Assembly: GCA_002633025.1 (NCBI GenBank)
Contig: NMRB01000886.1
Coordinates: 25,633 to 89,632, forward strand
Length of the DNA stretch: 64,000 bases
DNA from: Notospermus geniculatus
Lineage: Eukaryota; Nemertea; Pilidiophora; Heteronemertea; Lineidae
Direction: 5' to 3'
Below the pieces are notes generated by a model, which ran no database searches, was not told the DNA's origin, and was given only the letters and a program-made list of their open reading frames with translations. Made by a program: the position numbers and the translations under genes. Shown here piece after piece: positions 53,649 to 64,000 of this stretch. The stretch's first letter is position 1; each line of letters starts with the position of its first letter.

Positions 53649-56600
53649 GAAGTTGTCGGCATACGTGGTCTTCCCATCAAATGGGGTGCCATCCTTGAAG
53701 TTCCGAGGGTCATTGGTATGCGGTCGAATGAGAGAGACGCGCTCGTGGTCTGGGAAATCTTTATAGTCATTCTGCAAGAATTTTTAGAGTATGTGTCAAT
53801 GATAAACGGGGACAGCAACATGAATAAACACCCACAAACCGGGGACATACCCTAAAGCTGCGTTTACCAGACATCCGGAATGTGGCGTAGGGACGCGGAA
53901 GCCCCGGCGGAAGCGATATGTTGTATGCGAAAATGCATTGCATTTTCCGCTTCCCCGTTTCGCAATCCGCATTCCGCGTGTCAGCTAAACGTAGCTTAAC
54001 GCGGACCACCTTACCTCGTAAGAACTCGTCTTCGCAAAAGCTACTTTTGGCGGGACATAACCGGGTCGCTTGCACCATGCTGGTGTCTCTGGTTTCGTGA
54101 CAGGCCATGCGCAGTAGGCGATGGACTTGATGCTCCGCCCATCAAAAGGTGTAGACGATTTGACGTATGCTGATCTCGGCTTGAAGCTTTGAGGTCGCTT
54201 TCCATCCTTGAGTGTGTAGTCGGCCATGACGGTCGTGACGCCGTGGAATGGATTTGTGTTTGGCTTGTATTCGCTCCTCGGGTGGACTGTAACAATAAGG
54301 TTTCTAATCTTTGAAACAGCCGCCTGGCACGTCGCGTCCCAAACTTGACGCTAGGTGGCGATATCTGGGGATATCACCACTCGACGCTAGATTTCCATCT
54401 TGAAAAGTAGTGCCCGCGCGGAGCGAACAGCAGAAATTCTTCTGTTTGTAAAGCGGTCACGTCGTTTTCTACGCTTACAATATATAGATATGTTGTAGAT
54501 AGGTGTACAAAGGTAGAGTGAATACACATTGAATACAAACATCGGTAAAGTAAATAAAGTTATTCTGTTTCATTTTCGACAAGATATAAATATTGTTTAT
54601 TCTGTTTCATTTTCGACAAGATATAAATATTGTTTTCTGCAAATAATAACTTTTTGAAAAAGAAGTTCGCGTCACTTGAAAGACCAAAAAGATGGCGGTC
54701 CCACCGACGATGACGTCAAGATTTTCAACATGGCGATCTAGCGTAGACGGCAGTGTTAAAATTTCGTCCAATTATCAAAAAATTTCAACGCTGTCACAGT
54801 CGTGGAGTAGGCCCTATAATATGGTCGCGTCTCAAACCAATCAACCACTTGCTCACCAGGCGGGTGTGACCAGGAGGGAACTTTTTTTCTGGTACTCAAG
54901 TTGGATGGCCACGACACACTCAAATACAAAGTAAAGAACATTTGAATCTCCTTACCCGCAACACTTGGAATCATCTTTTTTCGTGTGTATTCACGTTTGT
55001 ACTGCGTGGAACCGTCAAATTTCCCCTTGACTCTCTTAGTAGAGTCTTTAGGCACAATGGGTTGACGGCGCTCTGCTCCAGAGTGTTTGATGAAATCGGC
55101 CTATTGTTTAAAAAAACAGACGAATTTAGGCCTATTTAGGCATATGAACTACCGGTACCAACGGTATCTCAAGTTCAGCTTTACATATTTGGAGGCCAAT
55201 ATGCCCCAGAAGCGAATATCCGTGCCTCTTGAAGGCATCGGCATCACAGCGAAGAAGAAGACGTCGAAGACACTCCTGTTCGTTCAACGGCGAACGGTAC
55301 ATGTACATGTACATGTACATACAAGGCAAGGTGCGTACACTGGCAACACTTTGCAACTTTTTTTACAACATTCGGAGTAAAAAAGGCCTCTATACACTGA
55401 ATGACAAAAGTCGAAATTAGTTGCTACGATTGTCCGTTCCAAAATACTTTTTGTGGAAACGTTCCATAAATGTTAAAATCTTCTGACAATTTTGTGGAGT
55501 ATTTCAACATGTCGCCAGATCAAGTGTCGAACTGACCATAGCAGCGACTAATTTCGACTTTTGTCATTCAGTGTATATAGAATTAACAACACTCTTGTTG
55601 ACCAGTTTGCAGGGGAAAAGAGTTTCAAACATTGTCAAATGTTGCTTGTTGGCCAGTGTATACAGGATTCAGAAGAGCCGTGTTATTCAGGAACGTTGGG
55701 AAAAGTAAAAAAAATATTAGGCCCTACATGTATGTAATCAACACACCTGGATGGTGGAAGTGGCATCAAATGGTTCTTGTGGCCGAATAAAATTCTCCTT
55801 CGCCCTGACGGGTGTCGGTCGACATTCTTTCTGCTTATCTGCACTGAATTTCACATATGTCGTCTGGTACATTGACTTGCACGTCTTGTCAACACCCCAG
55901 CAACTCTTCTGACGGAAGCGGTCATATTTGGGTCTAATAGGCGTCGCACGCTCACCTTTCTGAAAAGATAACCAGGAGGGGAGTAAGAAATAAAAGTGGA
56001 AAATAAAGAAGTGGGAATTTTGCGCGAATTTTTCAATTTCTTAAATTGGGAGAATTTTTTTCCCATTTTGAGAAATTTTCTTGAAATGACATGACATTTT
56101 GTCTGATTTTTCGGCCGATATTACTCAAAATGGCGCACCGTGTGCGGTGACAGGATGCTGAGACAAAAAGCTCCTATGGAGGCAACGTCGTGTGCGACAG
56201 GCTTTAATAGTCAGGCATCGCTCGAGGATGCATATGCTGACGCAAACTCGTCCCCAGTGGGTTTACGTTCCTACAACACCACTGGAAAGGGCTGACGACT
56301 TCAGGAATACTGCGCATGCGCAATCTACTAATTTTGAGGCGAATCACGCCGAGGCCGCGATGATGTTCGCAACAAACCATGCTAACTATTCGTTTGAAAT
56401 TGCTCCAATACTCAAACAACTTCGTGTTTTGGGAGTATTAAATGGCCTTTTAGGCATATGTAATGTTTTTCAGCCATCGAAGAACGAAATATTGTGTGAA
56501 ACAAACATTTTGGCACGCTGCCAGCGGTTGACCAGAAATTTTGGTCAGGTCGTAGCCCTTGCCAGAGATACCTTCGGATGAGGTAGATCTGGGAACGAGA

Positions 56601-58209
56601 TTGATGCTGACGGCCGTGTGAATAGAACAGACCAATGAAACTGATGCTGGTCGAACCCACCTTTTCAGCGTAGTCCCTCTCGTAAGTCGTCGACATATCT
56701 ACCTGAGCTGGAGTCGGTTTGTAGAAGTTTTTCTTCTGCGGGGGGACGCGAGGTTCAACCTAAAAGCCGTAATATTCTGTAGTCAGAATGATATGGAATG
56801 CATTTCATATTTTCACGTATATAGGTATAGGTATAGGCATGAATGCATGTCTTCCAATACAGGGTTGGATCCGGGGGGCGTGGGGGGCGTACACCCCCTA
56901 TTTTTGGCAGAGCATGATTTTTCAGCAAGAAAAAATTTAATCAGCTAAAAATTACGAGTATTTTGCTCTCAGATGCCAGGAAAATGCATCTAAAAGCACT
57001 GAAAGTGTCAATTTTTTCTGGTTGCGGGCCCCTAGACCCCCTTTTGGCTTTGCGGCTAAGGTGCTTGCCGCATCCCTCGAGCTACGCCCCCATTCTGTCA
57101 GTCCTGAATCCGACACCGCAATATCCAGGCCCGGGTATCCAGGTGTTCTCAAGGCTACCCCTCCGGATGTCGCCCCTTTTTATTGGGAGGATTGGGTCAA
57201 ATATTGGGACATGTATATCAAATGAATATCTTACTGCAGATGTGCATGGAGGTATAAAATATTCTTATTTTATACCTCCATGAGATGTGCAAGCAAATTT
57301 GCAGCAGAAAATAGGGATTTTCGGCACATCGGTCATTTTCACTTTTCATAACGTATTGGCATAGAAAATGACTTGCCGACATTATACGCTTAGAGGCACG
57401 GTTGTGAATTTCTTGCATGCCACGTAAAAAAATGTAAAAAATTTCACCTTGAAAGGGGTGTAGTCCACGTCGTAAGTGGAAGCCATGTCATCAATTTTCT
57501 TCCTCTCTGTCTCTGTTGACTTTCGTCGTTTCGGACGCATTGACTTCGGTGGGGGTTGGTACGGCCCGCCGCGGTAGGCCTATAACAAATTGGGAAACAT
57601 TCTTACAACAACATTAGGGATAGTTATCAGGTCAGCGGCATGGATACAAAGGGCGTTTAAGACTTCTAAGGCGCGTGTAACTTCGTCCCGGGAACTTCGT
57701 CAAATGCATGGTGGAAGTGCGCGCATTAAGTGAAGTTACACGCGTCTAAAGTCTAAAGGCGCTTGGTGAAATGGGCCCCATGAAATCGGCCCAAAATCTT
57801 TCCGCAATCCATAGATATATCAGCGGGATACTGATTATCATTCCTCAGGTGGAGGCACCACAGAGGCTACTCACGAATTTGTATTCCGTCAACAGACATC
57901 TGTCTTTGTCTTGTTCCTTCACCATCGACGAGTCGTAGCGATGGGGACACCGGTGGCGCCTGAAATTGACGGGGACCCCATCATTTATTGCCTTACAAAT
58001 AGGCCTAAATAAAAGCAACGGCAGAACATTTTAATTCTGAATCCATTGACTTGTCACTCCCGTGCAGATTACGGTGACGAAGATTTTCAGGAATTTTATA
58101 GCGGAGGTTTCTTCAGTTTTTCAGCATAATTCTCGATAGTGAAATTAAAAATCAGTGGAGCTTACCCGCAAGTGCATATTTCGCAGACGCATTGAGCCAA
58201 AGAACCCAT
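53649..58209 (-). CDS. SAXO: Stabiliser of axonemal microtubules (SAXO1/2-like), C-terminus missing
   Basis: Family members (FAM154) bind and stabilise axonemal, centriolar and ciliary microtubules through repeated Mn modules. Exons (minus): 58166-58209, 57875-57959, 57448-57579, 56661-56759, 55747-55959, 54956-55100, 54015-54286, 53649-53771. All are GT/AG with matching phases: 1113 nt, 371 residues, no stop (human SAXO1 about 474 aa). The N-terminus MGSLAQCVCEICTCGRHRCP..H followed by CLLTEY is the family signature (Cys-rich CxCxRHxCPH). Repeated modules end in PFDATSTIQADF, KFDGSTQYKREY, PFHGVTTVMADY, PFDGRSIKSIAY and PFDGKTTYADNF. Exon 8 ends at a GTGAGG donor 8 bp before the single N, so the final exon(s) are lost at an assembly join. 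SAXO1 versus SAXO2 assignment is not possible. Confidence 0.9.
53853..53999. repeat. Foldback MITE (AAGCTGCGTTTA family), copy 2, in SAXO intron 7
   Basis: Left TAAAGCTGCGTTTACCAGAC, right GTCAGCTAAACGTAGCTTA. It fills about 60% of the 243-bp intron between exons 54015-54286 and 53649-53771 and ends only 14 bp from the splice donor dinucleotide. Confidence 0.85.
54557..54642. repeat. Two-unit 43-bp tandem repeat
   Basis: The unit TTATTCTGTTTCATTTTCGA…ATATAAATATTGTT occurs twice without visible differences in the SAXO intron 6 region. Confidence 0.8.
55297..55322. repeat. (ACATGT)n microsatellite
   Basis: A short run of TACATG units; self-complementary hexamer. Confidence 0.8.
55390..55579. 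repeat. MITE with TATACACTGAATGACAAAAG ends
   Basis: Left TATACACTGAATGACAAAAG TCGAAATTAGT, right complement ending GTCATTCAGTGTATA. Inner AACGTTCCATAAATG is unpaired. In the SAXO intron between exons 55747-55959 and 54956-55100. Confidence 0.8.
56865..57130. repeat. Dispersed GGATCC-ended repeat, inverse copy
   Basis: Begins TTGGATCCGGGGGGCGTGGG, contains GGCCCCTAGACCCCCTTTTGG and AAGGTGCTTGCCGCATCCCT, and matches the theme of 20813-21080 and short fragments at 721 and 4081. In the SAXO intron between exons 57448 and 56759. Confidence 0.5.
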
Positions 58210-58933
58210 TTTTTTTAGAAGATTTCGTCAATGTGTGCCCGAATACATGGAGGAAAATCAGTAATTCAACGTGCGACGCACGAGAAATGTCAATGCAAGT
58301 GCGACGTTGCCAAGTAGCGAGCATCACGTCTGATGACGTCATAGACGGGATCTTGCGCAGATTGCGCGCCGCGTTAGTGAGTGTAGAGTGCAATTTTGCC
58401 TCCAACTATGTATAATTTTGCCTCCTACGTGCAAATTTCATCAACAGGAGACAAATTTGCAATCGTGCGGCGGCTGACGCATCGTGTGCAGTGACAGGAT
58501 GCGGAGACAAAAAACTCCTATGGAGGCAACGTCGGACGGAGACAGAATTGCACTGGTGTGCGGCGAGCTTTATGCAGGCACCGCAGTATTAAAAGCAACT
58601 AAATCGGTGTTGAAGGACTGGTAGTCCAGAATATTCTGAGCGATTCTTTCCCTCTTCTTTTGTTCTCAACATCATCAGCCCCGAGTCCTACTACCATCCT
58701 GAGAATATCAGGCGTTCTTACTGCTCGCTCCTTTCGTCACCGCAGTTTGTGTGAGCGGATGAAGAGGAGCGAGGTAAAAACCCCTGCTGTGGGAGGATGC
58801 CTACTACGTTCATCCGGACGAAATCAAGTCTTCTTAGGGCACTCTTCCTACTCAAATCCTTGAAAGACTTGATTACTTCAGTATGTATGCTACTAATGAA
58901 TAAAAAGAAAGTGTTTACAGAATAAATGCATCA

Positions 58934-58939
58934 TTTATT
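58934..58939 (-). terminator. Candidate NHP2 polyadenylation signal
   Basis: Reverse-strand AATAAA about 360 bases past the NHP2 stop codon, in a T/A-rich context. Confidence 0.45.
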
Positions 58940-59298
58940 TATACCAAGTCTATGTACAAATCTGGTCAATGAGAGATTATACAACTGAACTATGTTTTCC
59001 TATCCATTATTTTGGAGCTGATGCAGTCATATACATCCGGGAAGTTTCGTCCAACTGCTGTCCACAATTCTCTTGATACTTGGTACAACAGTCATGAAGG
59101 AATGGACTAAACACCATTTTCTTGGGAAGACCCTTCTTCCAAGAGAAGTGGTAGAACTGATGAGATTCTAACACCATTTTATATAGATCTCTTAAAATAC
59201 AGAATGTATTTATAGTTCTATACATCATCTCCATCAATGAATGTTGACTTCACACCTCTCCATGGCCAAAAGAAATGTTCAAATATAACAAGATTCCT

Positions 59299-61215
59299 TT
59301 ACGAAACGGGCATTGGCAGTGAAGAAACTCCCTCTTTGATCTCAGTGAATATATCCTGGTAATCCTCATGGGCTTTGATCATCACCATACATGTTGGTCT
59401 CTGAGATCCACACGCCGCACCAAGGTCCTGAAATGTGTAACATTAACAAGGCTGTGAAAGCAAATGATTGTGCAAGTTCACAAACGACAGAGACCAGCAT
59501 GTCTGCACAGAGGGTGATTGCATCTTTTGGATGATCAATACCCTCCTACCCAGGGTTTTTATCTCGGCCATTTTAGAGAGGTGCTGCACCGTGCCCCTAA
59601 AGGGGGTTGCCGCTGTGCTCTTTTTTAACCTCCCTAGGGCACCGTACCCCTAAAAGAATTTTTTAAAAAGGTTTTAGTACCCCCAGACCCTCTGCCACAG
59701 TCCCTTTTGGTCATATCACCCTAGAAACTGGTCCTTTTCTTGGTTGAAGTGCCCTTTTCACAAAGTTTGCACCGTGCCCATCTGAAATCCTAGATATAAC
59801 CCTACTACCCTCATGACATCTATGCAAGTTCACATGTATGAGAATAAACATGTGGCTGTGCACTAGTTAATCTCACCTCTTTAGATGGTGTATAACAGTA
59901 AGGAATATTTTTCTCTTCACAAAGAAGTGGCACATGGCAGATAACATCAATGGGGCTTGTGTCTCCAGCTATTACAACAATACTGAAAAGAAAAATGCAC
60001 AAACATGTTGAGTTTTTAGAGGAAGGAAGGAGTTCCTTCTAACATTAATTATGTTAATCATAACACAATCAAATACTTCAGGTACTTTTTTTATCAAAAT
60101 TATGGTCTCCTTAAATTAGTCCTATAACGGTATCCTATTTCAGTGAGCAGATGACAGTTTGTTAATGCCAATGGAACAGCTTGCTTACCCAGATTCACCT
60201 TTTCTTATATATTTCTGAACATCACGCACTCCCTTGCGAAGCATTTTCTCCTTTTGAGCTGAAAGTATAGAGGTAAAGTCATGATGATGATTCTACTACG
60301 AGACAGAGAGACATGGCATTTTGATGAAGAAGATAAGATGACCCTTTTTTTGAATGGAGAGCCAACTGACTCCATGACCATGCCGGGGGAATGCTTCTGC
60401 GGCAAGGGCCTACAATTAGGCCTACCCCAGCCAATGATACAAGATCATCATGATTATAGGGCTACTCGTTAGGCCTACTCGACAACAGCTCAGCACATGA
60501 GCTCTAACCTTAGGCCATGGGAACTTAGGTATGAGTTTACCGTCCGAAACTTTTTGAAAAGTGATGAGGCTTTTTTTCATTATTCATTATTCATTATTTT
60601 GTTTTGACCCCTTTTCAAGTGAAAAACAAGGTAGGCCTACGGACTACCAGTACAATCAAGTGTCTTTCTTAAATACAGTGATTGGCTGATGGAGTCATCT
60701 CCCATTCTGCAGAGTGGCCGTGGTCATGGAGTCGTGATATGCTTCTGAATCCATTGACATCGTGACCAATGAACAACAGAATGATTGAAACACATCACAG
60801 TAGGGTAAATTTAGTCCATTTTCGAGGGTATGAACAAAAAAAGACACTTGGAACTAATTTTTTAGCTTTTGGGGGGAAAATTTTGGAAATAATGAAATGT
60901 TTGAAAATAATGAAATTTTTCATGCGGTGGCGCCACCACCATGCGGGCGGCGGACGGTAAACTCATACCCAAGTTCCCATGGCCTTACCATGCTTACACT
61001 GTGCATCGCATGCATTCAAAGCACTGGGTTATGATACATTGTAGGTCCTTACCTTTTTTGGCGCATTTATAAAGTCGTTTGGCAAGCTTTCGCCCCGCTA
61101 GCGGTGATGCAATTGGGCTAACGAATTGTATGAGGTCTTTGTAGCTACTTGATTCAAGCTTCCCTGGTTCATTCTCACTTTCAGATGTCTTTTTCTCGCG
61201 TTTGTCTTTGCCCAT
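59299..61215 (-). CDS. NHP2: H/ACA ribonucleoprotein subunit NHP2, 4 exons, 155 aa, complete
   Basis: Core protein of H/ACA snoRNPs (with dyskerin, NOP10 and GAR1), which pseudouridylate rRNA and snRNA and stabilise telomerase RNA. It is an L7Ae-type RNA-binding fold. Exons (minus): 61053-61215, 60189-60258, 59877-59982, 59299-59427; 468 nt including TAA, all phases matching. The human protein is 153 aa. Visible family sequence: [19 protein letters not shown], then [17 protein letters not shown], then [20 protein letters not shown] and [20 protein letters not shown], then [11 protein letters not shown], ending SSLPMPVS. The lysine-rich N-terminal 20 residues are the variable part of the family. 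Start ATG 61215 is preceded by AAA. Head-to-head with the gene at 61407. Confidence 0.96.
59580..59805. repeat. Dispersed repeat, copy 2 (related to 24718-24960)
   Basis: Contains GGTTTTAGTACCCCCAGACC, AGTCCCTTTTGGTCATATCA and AGTGCCCTTTTCACAAAGTT. In the NHP2 intron between exons 3 and 4. Confidence 0.6.
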
Positions 61216-61406
61216 TTTGCGAGCTGTTACTTTCAACACACGTGTGGCAGCCGTGTAGATTGGTACCACGATCCTCCGCTAGGTGGATTTATAAACCCAC
61301 CTAGCGTTGGATCTTGGTACCAAGCAAAGCGTGCGACTCGTGTGATGACGTCATTTTGATCGTGGCAAAACGTAAGTTGAACCAATTTGCGGCGTGACCT
61401 GAGAAA
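61216..61406. promoter_or_regulatory. Divergent promoter between NHP2 and the 61407 gene
   Basis: 191 bp between start codons. It contains a perfect CRE palindrome TGACGTCA at 61346-61353 and a ~27-bp-arm inverted repeat at 61259-61321 whose loop reads ATTTATAAACC. With no room for separate promoters, the region must serve both genes. Confidence 0.65.
61259..61321. repeat. Inverted repeat with two CTCF-core-like arms
   Basis: Left arm TTGGTACCACGATCC..CCGCTAGGTGG, right arm CCACCTAGCG..GGATCTTGGTACCAA, loop about 10 bp. Each arm carries an SCGCTAGGTGG word, in opposite orientations. Confidence 0.8.
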
Positions 61407-62482
61407 ATGGCGACTTTGATGAATCCCACATCACAACAAAACGGGGCTATTGCCCAGGTAAATCGATTAAAACTGCATATTTTCATTGTTAACCAGGTTC
61501 TTTAATATTTACACGTTGATTTTTTGTATAGATATGCTCTGTCGTATGCATTTGGTGTGCGGTATTTTTGATTTAAAAAAGGGTGACGGTGCGTCCTCGA
61601 ATCGAGTCGGCATGTTATTTACCGTACATTACTCGTGTACATTTACGTGTACATTTTTGGATATCACGCTGCAGAATGTAAAACAGAACAATAGGCCTAG
61701 GGCCTAGGGTAGGTTGGTAGACTAGGCCTATTTGCATGTGTGAATCATTCAATCTGATCCGACTCAACCGAATCGATCCGATGTCAGCCTAATTTTTAAA
61801 AAGGACCACCACGCCACGGTGTTACTGTTAGGCCTAGTGTTGGTTGCCACTTTTTCTCGACTCGACTCTCCGACAGCCGGCACCACTGCGCGACTCTCCA
61901 ACCCAGAGACTAAGTACGTTGTCGGCGAATTGACCTGATTTACTACGTACATTTTTGTGATGCATTTTTATAGTTCGTCTTACTGCTGCTAGGTGGCTCC
62001 CTCTAGGTCGGCAGTCAAATAACGCATTTGAGATCCAATACCGTGCTCCTTTAAAGCGAATCGATAGCGGATTTTGTTTACATTTGGCTGGTGTTTGTAA
62101 ACACAAAATTCAGCCAATCAAAATGCACGAAAATTTCTTTGTTGACATTCTGGAGAAGTTTGTTTACATTTTTTCCTGAAAATTCGTCCCCTTTCAAATT
62201 CTATTTCTAAATCAAATTTTTTCGCTTTCGATTCGCTTTAAACTGGCATAGGTACTAGTAGGCCTATGCCCAATTATCAGTGTCTACCCTCATTAGACAT
62301 TCTATGGGATGCATTTTTGTGTAATGTTGTAAATGTATAGAAAAAGGACAATCATAATCAATCATTACACAACTCATCAAATTCATTTTGGATAAAACTG
62401 TTTTTTCAACTCTCTTTACAGGCAACAATGGGTGGCATGAACGGAGACCCTGCAAGCAAGATGATCAAGTTAATGATGGATG
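61407..62482 (+). CDS. Unidentified gene, first two exons
   Basis: Exon 1 (61407-61457) encodes MATLMNPTSQQNGAIAQ and ends in phase 0 at a GTAAAT donor. Exon 2 (62422-62482) follows a TTTACAG acceptor and encodes ATMGGMNGDPASKMIKLMMD, ending in phase 1 at GTATGT. The gene presumably continues past the window. A TTTTCAG acceptor at about 63950 opens a possible further exon, but no frame there looks convincing. The exons are supported by splice signals, a good ATG context (GAAAATGGCG) and the divergent promoter. I do not recognise the family. Confidence 0.6.
61796..62054. mobile_element. TTAA-bounded MITE, copy 3 (inverse orientation)
   Basis: Right end CAATACCGTGCTCCTTTAA is the complement of the copy-1 left end; left end TTAAAAAGGACCACC. 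Body shares GCGACTCTCCAACCCAGAGA and CTGCTAGGTGGCTCCCTC with copies 1 and 2. Sits in intron 1 of the 61407 gene. Confidence 0.75.
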
Positions 62483-64000
62483 GTATGTTGCAGTGGGTTA
62501 TTATTGGCACTTGGTGCAAAGGGATGGAAGTTAAGAATTTTGGGCTTTGGATACATATTATAATAACCAATATTTTGTCTTAACTTCCATCTTGCTGAAC
62601 TGTCGTGCCATATACACATTTGATGGAGTGTATGTGTACAGAAGGAATTGGCTTTTGTATGAAATTTCCCTTACAGATTTTGCCCAATGAATAAATCATT
62701 TTGCTTATCAGAGTTGTACAGATGGTGGTCTGTTAAATGTTCCTCCGAATAAAAGATTTAAACCACCCCTACCATACATTGAGATGATTCTTCGCATTGT
62801 ACATGGTTGATGATAAGAAGCCTTGACTGTCTTGCCTTGTTTGGCAGGGTCTAGCCTTCTTCAGATGGTCCAACAATAATATGCCATCTGATCATTTAGT
62901 GTTTAGTAAAAGTGTAACACATGAGTGTTTTGACAATGGTAAGTTTGGTGTTTTTTGTAATGCCCAAGATAAGAGAGCTGGAGATCAGAGTTTGTCGCCT
63001 ACTGACTGAGCCTGCAAGCAAATGAGGATATTCTGATACAGTTGGAAACTTCATCGAGGACAAGATATGAACAGTACTGGTACATGTGTGATCTGCCTGC
63101 TACTGATACAGCAACCAACAAGCAAAGATGTTTCATGAGTGCTTGAAATGAAGTAGAAGTTTTGAAGTCTATGCAGCTTGGAGTTTGATGGGATACACAT
63201 GTAGTTCTACAATGTAAAGGTTCAGAGATGTTGGCGAAGAGTTCTAAAAGTGGGCAAACTACGAGTACGTGTTTTCAGCAGGTTAAGTGTCATAAACAAC
63301 ATAAATGAAATAAATGTCTGTTTCATGTCCATAGTCTCCTTTGTGATTACCTCCACTTAGCAAGTTTTTGCTGGTTCTCTGATAAGTTTGATCTATCTTT
63401 GAAGTTCATGTCATGTTGGTTGTTGTTTTCAAAAGGCCTTCACCCACTGTGTGGAATTGATTTTGGAATTCGCAGATAACATTCAATGTTTATGGTACAT
63501 GTAGGACGAGATACTGAGACGAAGCATATTCTGCAGCAAAAATGCAGCAAATACCACTCACAATAGTGTGTGAAGGCCTTTATAATGTGTTGCATATTTG
63601 CCATATTGGGGCACTGTGGGTATACTGAAATCTTTACCATGCATGAACTTGCCATAGATAGTGCCCTTAAAAGAATGAATATATCCGTAGATTCTAAAGG
63701 AGACTGGTCAGCTTCCATGCAGATTTCACCAAGTGTTACAGGATGCCTGTACCGGTACATGTTTGCATCCCTGCCAGGAATAAGCCAGTGGGTCTGTCTA
63801 TACATGATGTCAGGTTTAGCTTTGGCGTTGCAATTTGAAAACATGCTGGCAAAAACTTGCTAAGTTTGCATGTGCCGTGGGTGTTACCTGAAAAAAGTAA
63901 CTTTCTGGGACTAATGCTGTGTCTCTTTCTGTTTGATTCTGAGTTTTCAGGACGAAGACGTCGGTTGCCATGGTGCACCCTTTCACAACCGAGATCAAAA
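62483..64000. other. Intron of the 61407 gene; nothing else recognised
   Basis: No repeat or exon can be supported with confidence. Open frames near 63570-63860 on both strands overlap each other and lack family features. A possible acceptor (TTTTCAG) precedes GACGAAGACGTCGG at about 63951. Confidence 0.4.

Noticed and set aside
63570-63863. 97-codon frame as an exon of the 61407 gene
   Set aside because: No convincing acceptor in phase, and the opposite strand has an equally long frame.

Overview
This window is nuclear DNA from an animal. Coding sequence is split into short exons with GT/AG introns. The recognisable proteins are metazoan housekeeping or ciliary families, and introns and spacers are full of short inverted-repeat elements (MITE/foldback type) and tRNA-derived SINEs. 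The SAXO axonemal gene, the intron style and the compact divergent promoters suggest an invertebrate, probably marine and possibly a deuterostome. I cannot name the species, and that placement is inference.

Layout: (1) 1-5905, spacer downstream of TCERG1 with two long palindromes (2.1-2.8 kb and 3.4-3.9 kb). (2) 5906-26143, minus strand, a complete 21-exon TCERG1 (CA150) gene, 1092 aa, with every intron phase consistent and three WW plus six FF domains. (3) 26144-26490, a short divergent promoter. (4) 26491-49039, plus strand, PI4K2 (type II phosphatidylinositol 4-kinase), 8 exons, 471 aa, with a second alternative first exon. (5) 53649-58209, minus strand, a SAXO1/2-like axonemal microtubule stabiliser lacking its C-terminal exon(s). 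(6) 59299-61215, minus strand, a complete 155-aa NHP2 (H/ACA snoRNP core protein). (7) From 61407, plus strand, the first two exons of an unidentified gene, divergent from NHP2 across 191 bp.

The main structural feature is an apparent duplication inside PI4K2. Block 30504-39263 (A) repeats as about 39400-47068 (B), and exon 7 repeats again at 48253. Each junction carries exactly one N (30503, 39264, 48130; another at 53641 in SAXO). The coding exons of A and B differ only at synonymous sites, and the blocks differ by clean presence or absence of mobile elements, several with target-site duplications. I read this as two alleles laid end to end by the assembler, not a gene duplication. It gives a direct view of recent MITE activity in one individual.

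TCERG1 (transcription and splicing coupling) and NHP2 (rRNA pseudouridylation, telomerase RNP) are nuclear RNA-metabolism genes. PI4K2 acts on Golgi/endosomal membranes and SAXO on axonemal microtubules. Nothing suggests a shared pathway. The grouping looks like ordinary gene neighbourhood, with two head-to-head pairs sharing promoters.
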